Both the position numbers and the translations under genes were made by a program. Below are positions 31,252-36,607 of a stretch of DNA of 36,607 nucleotides, one piece after another (the first letter of the stretch is position 1; the number at the start of each line of letters is the position of its first letter). This DNA is from Streptomyces coryli. Its GTDB lineage: Bacteria; Actinomycetota; Actinomycetes; Streptomycetales; Streptomycetaceae. The notes below the pieces were generated by a model that worked only from the letters and a program-made list of their open reading frames with translations, had not been told where the DNA came from and ran no database searches. The DNA lies in NCBI RefSeq assembly GCF_011044975.1, contig NZ_JAAKZV010000057.1, forward strand, positions 1 to 36,607, read 5' to 3'.

Positions 31252-32349
31252 TCAGCCGACCCGCGCGACGTCCTCCGCGGGCCGCTCCGCCGCGGGCTGC
31301 TTCGGCAGCGCGCGGGCGTCGTCGCGGTGCGACGGGTCCCTGACCTCGCCGACCAGCATCTCCAGCACGTCCTCCAGGGCTACGAGGCCGCGCACCCGCC
31401 CGTCCGCGTCGGCCACCGCCGCCAGATGCGATCCCGAGGCGCGCATCGCGGCGAGGGCGTCGTCGAGGGGCACGCCGTCGCGGAGCACGGTCATCGGGCG
31501 CCAGATGTGCTGCGGCACCGGGTGTTCGGGGTCCTCGGCCTCCAGCACGTCCTTCACGTGCAGATAGCCCATGAAGGCGCCGCCGGGGCCGCGGACCGGG
31601 AAGCGGGAGAAGCCGGTGCGCACCGTCAGCTCCTCGACCTGCCGCGGGGTGACCGACGGGTCTACGGTGACCAGCGCGTCCGGGGCGAGCAGCACCTCGG
31701 TCACCGGGCGGCTGCCCAGCTCCAGGGCGTCCTCGAGCCGCTCCTGCTCGCCGGGGTTGAGCAGCCCGGCCTCGCGGGAGTCGGCGACGAGGTCGGTGAG
31801 CTGCTCCTGGGTGAAGACGGCCTCCACCTCGTCCTTCGGCTCGACCCTGAAGACCCGCAGCACGAGCGTGGAGCAGGCGGAGAAGACCGCGGTCGCGGGC
31901 CGTACGAGACGGGCGAAGGCGACCAGTCCCGGCGCCAGCCAGACCGCGGTCTTCTCCGGCGCGGCCATGGCGAGGTTCTTCGGGACCATCTCGCCGATGA
32001 CCAGGTGCAGGCAGACCACCGCCACCAGCGCGATGACGTAGCCGAGCGGGTGGATCAGCGCGTGCGGCAGGTGCACGGCGTGGAAGACCGGCTCCAGCAG
32101 GTGCGCCACGGTCGGCTCGGCGACGGCGCCGAGGGTCAGCGAGCAGATGGTGATGCCGAACTGCGCGGCCGCCATCATCTGCGGCAGATGCTCCAGCCCG
32201 TACAGGACCCGGCGGGCGCGCGCCGAGCCGGCGGCGGCGCGCGGCTCGATCTGGCTGCGGCGCACCGACACGAGCGCGAACTCGGCGCCGACGAAGAATC
32301 CGTTGGCCAGCACCAGCACGCCGGCGAAGATCAACTGCAGCACGCTCAT
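31252..32349 (-). CDS. CNNM/CBS-domain membrane protein (CorB/HlyC-like), second of a pair
   Basis: A 365-aa protein. The CNNM transmembrane domain covers about 1-180 (ANGFFVGAEFALVSVRRSQIE; QFGITICSLTLGAVAEP; VIGEMVPKNLA). Two CBS motifs follow, about 205-330 (TGFSRFPVRGPGGAFMGYLHVKDVL; GRVRGLVALEDVLEMLVGEVRD). The C-terminal CorC_HlyC domain of its partner is missing; a short polar tail ends the protein. Relatives of this fold transport or protect against Mg2+ and other divalent ions; the older name hemolysin is misleading. The ATG at 32349 overlaps the upstream gene's stop by 4 bp (ATGA), so the two are co-translated and may form a heteromer. Confidence 0.92.
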   Translation of the reverse strand: MSVLQLIFAGVLVLANGFFVGAEFALVSVRRSQIEPRAAAGSARARRVLYGLEHLPQMMAAAQFGITICSLTLGAVAEPTVAHLLEPVFHAVHLPHALIHPLGYVIALVAVVCLHLVIGEMVPKNLAMAAPEKTAVWLAPGLVAFARLVRPATAVFSACSTLVLRVFRVEPKDEVEAVFTQEQLTDLVADSREAGLLNPGEQERLEDALELGSRPVTEVLLAPDALVTVDPSVTPRQVEELTVRTGFSRFPVRGPGGAFMGYLHVKDVLEAEDPEHPVPQHIWRPMTVLRDGVPLDDALAAMRASGSHLAAVADADGRVRGLVALEDVLEMLVGEVRDPSHRDDARALPKQPAAERPAEDVARVG

Positions 32350-33680
32350 CGGACCCGCTCCAATGTCCGCGCGGTGCGGACCACCCGCACCAGCTCGGCC
32401 CGGTGATGCCCGACCTGCCGCACCACGAGCCGCCAGCCGTCCACGCCCGCGATATCGCCCGGCACCGGAATGCGCCCGAGCAGGTCGGCGACCAGCCCGG
32501 CGACCGTCTCGTACGGGCCCTCCGGGACATCGAGGCCGATCCGCCGCAGCGTGTCCGTGCGGCAGCTGCCGTCCGCGTCCCAGGCGGGCGAGCCGTCCGG
32601 GTCGGGAGCGGCGGCGCGCAGGTCGGGGATGCCCTCGGCCTCGCGGTCGTGCTCGTCGCGGACCTCGCCGACGAGCTCCTCCACGATGTCCTCCAGGGTG
32701 ACGACACCGGCGGTGCCGCCGTATTCGTCGACGACGACGGCTATCGGCTGCGACTTGCGCAGCAGCTCAAGCAGCGGCTGCACGGGCAGCGTCTCCGGTA
32801 CGAGCACGGGCTGCACGGCGATCCGGCCGACGGGGACGCGGAGCCGGTCGTGGACCGGGACGGCGAGGGCGTCCTTCAGGTGCACCATGCCGACCACCTC
32901 GTCGATGCGCTCGCGGTAGACCGGGAAGCGGGACAGGCCGGTGGCGCGGGTGAGATTGAGGACGTCCTGGGCGGTGGCCTCGGACTGCAGCGCGTTGACC
33001 CGTACCCGCGGGGTCATCACGTGCTGTGCGGTGAGATGGCCGAGGGAGAGGGTGCGGACGAAGAGGTCGGCGGTGTCCGCCTCGATCGCGCCCGCGCGGG
33101 CGGAGTGCCGCGCGAGGGAGACCAGCTCGGCGGGGGTGCGGGCGGAGGCCAGCTCGTCGGCGGGCTCGACGCCGAAGAGGCGCACGAGGCGGTTGGCGGC
33201 GGCGTTGAGACCGGCGATCAGGGGTCTGAAGAAGCGCGCGAAAAGCGCCTGCGGCCCTGCTACGAAGCGGGCCACCTCCATCGGCCGCGAGACCGCCCAG
33301 TTCTTCGGCACCAGCTCACCGATCACCATCTGCACGGCGGAGGCGAGCAGCACACCGAGGGTGACGGCTATGCCGGGCACCGCGCCCTCGGGCAGCCCTA
33401 TGGCGGTCAGCGGGCCGCGCAGCAGCCGGCCGAGGGCGGGCTCGGCGAGCATGCCGGTGACCAGCGAGGTGATGGTGATGCCGAGCTGGGTGCCGGAGAG
33501 CTGGAAGGACAGCTGGCGGAGCGAGGCGACCACACGGCGGGCCCGCCGGTCGCCGCCGGCGGCGGCCCGCTCGGCCTGCGCACGCTCGACGGTGACCAGC
33601 CCGAACTCGGCCGCGACGAAGAACCCGTTCGCGAGGATGAGCGCGAACGCGGCCGCGAGCAGAAGCAGTGATTCAGTCAT
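32346..33680 (-). CDS. CNNM/CBS/CorC_HlyC-domain membrane protein, first of a pair
   Basis: A 444-aa protein. The CNNM membrane domain covers about 1-190 (LANGFFVAAEFGLVTVERAQAE; GTQLGITITSLVTGMLAEP; VIGELVPKNWAVSRP). The CBS pair covers about 210-340 (TGLSRFPVYRERIDEVVGMVHLKDAL; VDEYGGTAGVVTLEDIVEELVGEVRDEHD). A C-terminal CorC_HlyC domain covers about 355-435 (GLDVPEGPYETVAGLVADLLGRIPVPGD). It is the full-length partner of the overlapping downstream gene. It is probably involved in divalent cation (Mg2+) export or homeostasis, as for bacterial CorB/MpfA relatives; the substrate is not proven here. The start is ATG 33680; its ribosome site lies in the 3' arm of a GC-rich hairpin (33683-33707). 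Confidence 0.93.
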   Translation of the reverse strand: MTESLLLLAAAFALILANGFFVAAEFGLVTVERAQAERAAAGGDRRARRVVASLRQLSFQLSGTQLGITITSLVTGMLAEPALGRLLRGPLTAIGLPEGAVPGIAVTLGVLLASAVQMVIGELVPKNWAVSRPMEVARFVAGPQALFARFFRPLIAGLNAAANRLVRLFGVEPADELASARTPAELVSLARHSARAGAIEADTADLFVRTLSLGHLTAQHVMTPRVRVNALQSEATAQDVLNLTRATGLSRFPVYRERIDEVVGMVHLKDALAVPVHDRLRVPVGRIAVQPVLVPETLPVQPLLELLRKSQPIAVVVDEYGGTAGVVTLEDIVEELVGEVRDEHDREAEGIPDLRAAAPDPDGSPAWDADGSCRTDTLRRIGLDVPEGPYETVAGLVADLLGRIPVPGDIAGVDGWRLVVRQVGHHRAELVRVVRTARTLERVR

Positions 33681-33682
33681 CT

Positions 33683-33707
33683 CGCCGCCCCCGGATCAGG
33701 GGCGGCG
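33683..33707 (-). promoter_or_regulatory. Hairpin covering the ribosome-binding region of the CNNM/CBS gene
   Basis: CGCCGCCCC and GGGGCGGCG form a perfect 9-bp stem with a 7-nt loop, ending 2 bases before the ATG at 33680. The purine-rich GGGGGCGGCGAG that should bind the ribosome is the 3' arm on the transcript, so folding would hide it. A second inverted repeat, GGGGTCA/TGACCCC, lies upstream at 33743-33779. Confidence 0.45.
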
Positions 33708-33794
33708 CCGGTACTACAGGACGATCCGTCCATCGGCTTGCGGGGGTCACTCCTCGAGTAGCTGGGGGCTGCTGACCCCAGAGTAGCGAGTGAA

Positions 33795-34235
33795 TCAGCC
33801 GGAGTGGGAGGCCGAACCGTGCCGTTCCACCAGGGCGCGCAGCTGGGTGGCGTCCGCGATGGCCTGCTGTTTGGCGATGCCCGGCTGGATGCCCATGGCG
33901 GGCATCGAGGTGCCGTCGGCGAGGTCGAGGTGGACCCAGGGGTCGCCCTGGCGCAGGTTGACCCGGACGATCTCCGGCCATTCCAGGCGGCGCACGGTGG
34001 TGAGGTTGGTGACCGTCACGCCGGCCTCGTCGGCCGTCACCTTGGGGCGGCTGAGCAGCAGCGAGCCGCCGAGGAAGAGCAGGCCGGTGATGATGAAGCT
34101 GGCCCGCTCGCCGGGGCCGAGGTCCAGCACCAGCCCGTTGGCGACCACGGCCGCGCACATCACCGCGCCGAGCGTGACCAGCACCGCCCGGGTGCGCCGG
34201 GGGCGGAAGCTGACGGGGAGATCCGGGCCGGTCAC
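33795..34235 (-). CDS. PH domain-containing membrane protein
   Basis: A 146-aa protein with two membrane segments (about 17-37 and 45-60) followed by a compact bacterial PH-like domain of the bPH_6 type (about 62-135: KVTADEAGVTVTNLTTVRRLEWPEIVRVNLRQGDPWVHLDLADG). The LEWPEIVRV pattern is characteristic. Its function in actinobacteria is unknown. The start is GTG 34235, overlapping the hisG stop by 4 bp (GTGA), so it is translationally coupled to hisG. It is the last gene of the leftward rib-his string. Confidence 0.88.
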   Translation of the reverse strand: MTGPDLPVSFRPRRTRAVLVTLGAVMCAAVVANGLVLDLGPGERASFIITGLLFLGGSLLLSRPKVTADEAGVTVTNLTTVRRLEWPEIVRVNLRQGDPWVHLDLADGTSMPAMGIQPGIAKQQAIADATQLRALVERHGSASHSG

Positions 34236-35080
34236 AGGCGGCAGGCGTGGATCTGGGTGGTCAGGATGGCGCGGGCGCCCAGCTCGTAGAGCTCGTCCAT
34301 GACCCGCTGTGCGTCCTTGGTGGGGACCATGGAGCGGACGGCCACCCAGCCCTCGTGGTGCAGCGGGGAGACGGTCGGCGACTCCAGGCCCGGGGTGAGG
34401 GCGACCGCCTTCTCCAGGTGCTCGGCGCGGATGTCGTAATCCATCATCACGTAGGTCCGCGCGACCAGGACGCCCTGCAGGCGGCGCAGGAACTGCTGCA
34501 CCTTGGGGTCGTCGCCGTCGGCGCCGGTGCGCCGGATGACCACGGCCTCGGAGCGCATGATCGGCTCGCCGAAGGTCTCCAGGCCCGCGTTGCGCAGCGA
34601 GGTGCCGGTCTCGACCACATCGGCGATCGCGTCGGCGACGCCCAGCTCGATGGCGGTCTCGACGGCGCCGTCCAGGTGGACGACGGAGGCGTCCACGCCG
34701 TGCTCGGCGAGGTGCTTGGCGACGATGCCCTCGTACGAGGTGGCGACCGTCCTGCCCTTCAGGTCCTCGATCGAGGAGGCGACGCCGGGCTTGGCGGCGA
34801 AGCGGAAGGTGGAGCGGGCGAAGCCCAGCGGCAGGATCGGCTCGGCGTCGGCGGCGGAGTCGACGAGGAGGTCCTCGCCGGTGATGCCGATGTCGAGGCG
34901 GCCGGTCGCGACGTAGATCGCGATGTCCTTCGGCCGCAGGTAGAAGAACTCCACCTCGTTGTCCGGGTCGACGAGGACGAGCTCCTTGGACTCCTTGCGC
35001 TGCTGGTAGCCGGCCTCATGCAGCATCTCCGACGCAGGTCCGGACAGTGAACCCTTGTTGGGGACGGCGATGCGCAGCAT
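34232..35080 (-). CDS. hisG: ATP phosphoribosyltransferase (long form)
   Basis: HisG catalyses the first step of histidine biosynthesis, joining ATP and PRPP, and is feedback-inhibited by histidine. The 282-aa length is that of the long form, with a C-terminal regulatory ACT-like domain (about 210-282: VSPLHHEGWVAVRSMV). The catalytic part shows LRIAVPNKGSL at the N-terminus, DIGITGEDLL (about 75), ATSYEGIVAKHLAEHGV (about 113) and the PRPP loop near VADAIADVVETGTSLRNAGL (about 150-168). The start is ATG 35080 with GGAAG about 8 bp upstream. It lies 48 bp downstream of hisE and overlaps the PH-domain gene. Confidence 0.97.
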   Translation of the reverse strand: MLRIAVPNKGSLSGPASEMLHEAGYQQRKESKELVLVDPDNEVEFFYLRPKDIAIYVATGRLDIGITGEDLLVDSAADAEPILPLGFARSTFRFAAKPGVASSIEDLKGRTVATSYEGIVAKHLAEHGVDASVVHLDGAVETAIELGVADAIADVVETGTSLRNAGLETFGEPIMRSEAVVIRRTGADGDDPKVQQFLRRLQGVLVARTYVMMDYDIRAEHLEKAVALTPGLESPTVSPLHHEGWVAVRSMVPTKDAQRVMDELYELGARAILTTQIHACRL

Positions 35081-35128
35081 GAGGTCGGCTTCCTTACGTT
35101 CGGGAGGTGGGTGCGGGGAGGGAACGGC

Positions 35129-35401
35129 TCAGAGGTGGGCGTAGACGTCGTCCAGGGACAGGCCCTTGGCGACCATCATCACCTGCAGGTGGTAGAGGAG
35201 TTGGGAGATCTCCTCGGCCGTGCGGTCGGCGCCCTCGTGCTCGGCGGCCATCCACACCTCGGCCGCCTCCTCCACGACCTTCTTGCCGATGGAATGCACG
35301 CCCTGCTCGACGAGCTGGGCGGTGCGGGAGGTCGCGGGGTCGCCTTCGGCGGCCTTCTTCTGGAGCTCGGTGAAGAGCTCCTCGAACGTCTTGTTGGCCA
35401 T
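35129..35401 (-). CDS. hisE: Phosphoribosyl-ATP diphosphatase
   Basis: HisE carries out the second step of histidine synthesis, removing pyrophosphate from phosphoribosyl-ATP. The 90-aa all-helical MazG-like protein has the acidic metal-binding pattern [18 protein letters not shown] (about 38-56) and the [31 protein letters not shown] tail (shown in part: [15 protein letters not shown]). In actinobacteria HisE is separate from HisI, as here. The start is ATG 35401. It lies between ribH and hisG, the usual Streptomyces arrangement. Confidence 0.96.
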   Translation of the reverse strand: MANKTFEELFTELQKKAAEGDPATSRTAQLVEQGVHSIGKKVVEEAAEVWMAAEHEGADRTAEEISQLLYHLQVMMVAKGLSLDDVYAHL

Positions 35402-35434
35402 GGTGCCGTTCAGTTTACGCGGGCCGCCGGCGGC

Positions 35435-35920
35435 TCAGCGCCAGGGCTCCTGCAGGGAGCGGAGCGAGGCGGCGGTGGCGACGGCCGCGGTGACGGCCTC
35501 GTGGCCCTTGTCCTCGGCCGATCCCGGCAGCCCGGCGCGGTCCAGCGCCTGCTCCTCGGTGTCGCAGGTCAGGACGCCGAAGCCGACCGGGACGCCGGTG
35601 TCGACGGAGACCTGGGTGAGGCCCATCGTCACGCCCTGGCAGACGTACTCGAAGTGCGGGGTGCCGCCGCGGATGACGACGCCGAGGGCGACGATCGCGT
35701 CGTAGCCGCGGTCGGCGAGCGCCTTGGCGACCACCGGCAGCTCGAAGCTGCCCGGCACCCGGAGCAGCGTGGGCTCGACGATGCCGAGCTCGCGCAGGGC
35801 GCGCAGGGCGCCCTCGACGAGGCCGTCCATCACCTTGTCGTGCCACTGGGCGGCGACGACGGCGACCCGCAGGTCCTCGCAGTTCTTGACGGTCAGTTCC
35901 GGGGCGCCCTTGCCGCTCAC
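35435..35920 (-). CDS. ribH: 6,7-dimethyl-8-ribityllumazine synthase
   Basis: RibH condenses 5-amino-6-ribitylaminouracil with dihydroxybutanone phosphate in riboflavin synthesis, forming pentamers or 60-mer capsids. The 161-aa protein shows [18 protein letters not shown] (about 19-36), [15 protein letters not shown] (about 54-68), [20 protein letters not shown] (about 80-99) and [16 protein letters not shown] (about 118-133), all active-site or interface segments of the family. The His in TPHFEYV is the catalytic one. The start is GTG 35920 behind GGGAGAAG. It follows ribBA by 27 bp. Confidence 0.97.
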   Translation of the reverse strand: MSGKGAPELTVKNCEDLRVAVVAAQWHDKVMDGLVEGALRALRELGIVEPTLLRVPGSFELPVVAKALADRGYDAIVALGVVIRGGTPHFEYVCQGVTMGLTQVSVDTGVPVGFGVLTCDTEEQALDRAGLPGSAEDKGHEAVTAAVATAASLRSLQEPWR

Positions 35921-35947
35921 GCGCTTCTCCCTCGAGTGTTTCGGTTC

Positions 35948-36601
35948 TTACTGGTTGCCGCAGACCGCGACGCGCTCGGCGTCCAGCCACGGCAGGTCGT
36001 GTCCCATGCGGTCCCGCTTGGTGACGAGATACCGCAGATTGTGCTCGCCCGCGCGCACCGGCATGGGCTCGCGCGCCGTGACGGTCAGGCCGTGCTTCTC
36101 CAGGGCCGTGACCTTCTCGGGGTTGTTCGTCAGCAGCTTGACGGAGCTGACCCCCAGATCGGTGAGGATCTCGGCGCCGGCCGCGTAGTCACGGGCGTCG
36201 GCGGGGAGGCCGAGCTCCAGGTTGGCGTCGAGGGTGTCGCGGCCGCGCTCCTGCAGCTCGTACGCGCGCAGCTTCGACAGCAGGCCGATGCCGCGGCCCT
36301 CGTGCCCGCGCAGATAGACCACGACGCCGCGGCCCTCCTCGGCGATGAGGCGCAGCGACTCGTCCAGCTGCGGGCCGCAGTCGCAGCGCTGGGAGCCGAA
36401 GACGTCGCCGGTGAGGCACTCCGAGTGCACCCGTACGAGGACGTCGCCGACGGTCAGATCGCCCGTGGTGAGGGCGATGTGCTCGACGCCGTCGGCGGCG
36501 CGGTAGCCGTATGCCCGGAAGGCGCCGTGCCGGGTGGGCAGCCGGGTCTGGGCCTCGCGGCGGACCTGCGGTTCGGGTGCCGGCGCCTTCCGGGCATACG
36601 G
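35948..36601 (-). CDS. ribBA: GTP cyclohydrolase II part of RibBA (5' end missing, disrupted at window edge)
   Basis: GTP cyclohydrolase II opens GTP in the first step of riboflavin synthesis. The visible C-terminal domain has the zinc Cys triad in [17 protein letters not shown], the GTP-binding [10 protein letters not shown], the Tyr in [11 protein letters not shown] that is associated with true GCH II activity, and LLTNNPEKV. Upstream of [16 protein letters not shown] the text (EPQVRREAQ) matches the usual linker from an N-terminal dihydroxybutanone-phosphate synthase (RibB) domain, so the full gene is probably ribBA. An in-frame TAG at 36602-36604 falls inside a terminal inverted repeat and is probably an artefact rather than a real truncation. 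Confidence 0.85.
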   Translation of the reverse strand, partial: PYARKAPAPEPQVRREAQTRLPTRHGAFRAYGYRAADGVEHIALTTGDLTVGDVLVRVHSECLTGDVFGSQRCDCGPQLDESLRLIAEEGRGVVVYLRGHEGRGIGLLSKLRAYELQERGRDTLDANLELGLPADARDYAAGAEILTDLGVSSVKLLTNNPEKVTALEKHGLTVTAREPMPVRAGEHNLRYLVTKRDRMGHDLPWLDAERVAVCGNQ

Positions 36602-36607
36602 CTACCG
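36501..36607. repeat. Perfect 26-bp inverted repeat at the window end
   Basis: Bases 36501-36526 (coding for GAFRAYGYR of ribBA) are repeated exactly as reverse complement at 36582-36607, with 55 bp between. The right arm stops exactly at the last base of the window and places a TAG stop in the ribBA frame. This looks like a fold-back artefact or an unresolved contig end more than a biological element. Confidence 0.85.

Overview
This is a very GC-rich window from an actinomycete, almost certainly a Streptomyces. Third codon positions are almost always G or C, GTG and TTG starts are frequent, and there is a SigR-type promoter in front of rbpA. The right-hand gene order (AAA ATPase, paired CNNM/CBS proteins, PH-domain protein, hisG, hisE, ribH, ribBA) and the left-hand rbpA / fxsA / ppm1 / lnt block are familiar chromosomal Streptomyces neighbourhoods. 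No tRNA, rRNA, CRISPR array, integrase or insertion sequence was seen.

Left part (1-14030), mostly housekeeping. A MocR-type (YczR-like) regulator, cut by the window edge, faces a YczE-like membrane protein. Next come rbpA (RNA polymerase-binding protein) under a SigR promoter, a strong terminator shared by two convergent units, and the leftward lnt-ppm1-fxsA operon for lipoprotein acylation and polyprenol-phosphate-mannose synthesis. An amidohydrolase with an Lrp/AsnC regulator follows, then a small CxxC protein. A leftward acyl-CoA dehydrogenase / CrtC-like protein / phosphotransferase cluster and a rightward pssA (phosphatidylserine synthase) complete this part.

Centre (14051-28142), the accessory highlight. 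Two giant leftward genes form a compact Tc (ABC) toxin operon. The first encodes a fused TcB-TcC cocoon protein of 2414 aa: SpvB domain, FG-GAP propeller, RHS shell, self-cleavage region and a payload of about 324 aa of unrecognised type. The second, 31 bp downstream, encodes a short TcA of 1767 aa. Its N-terminus carries about three Ig-like domains, and its C-terminus has TcA channel and TcB-binding features. The TcA gene contains one in-frame TTA codon, so the pore subunit may be under bldA (developmental) control. Upstream lie an inverted repeat, a hairpin terminator and a Tat-exported C39-like peptidase gene.

Right part (28320-36607). A small P-loop kinase-like gene is followed by a compact promoter-hairpin-terminator unit that looks like a free-standing small RNA. 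Then come an EccA/CbbX-type AAA ATPase, two overlapping CNNM/CBS proteins, a PH-domain membrane protein, and the his/rib genes. The window stops inside ribBA at one arm of a perfect 26-bp inverted repeat that puts a stop codon in frame, which suggests an assembly artefact at a contig end.

All identifications come from reading the sequence and recalling family features. No database search or folding program was run.
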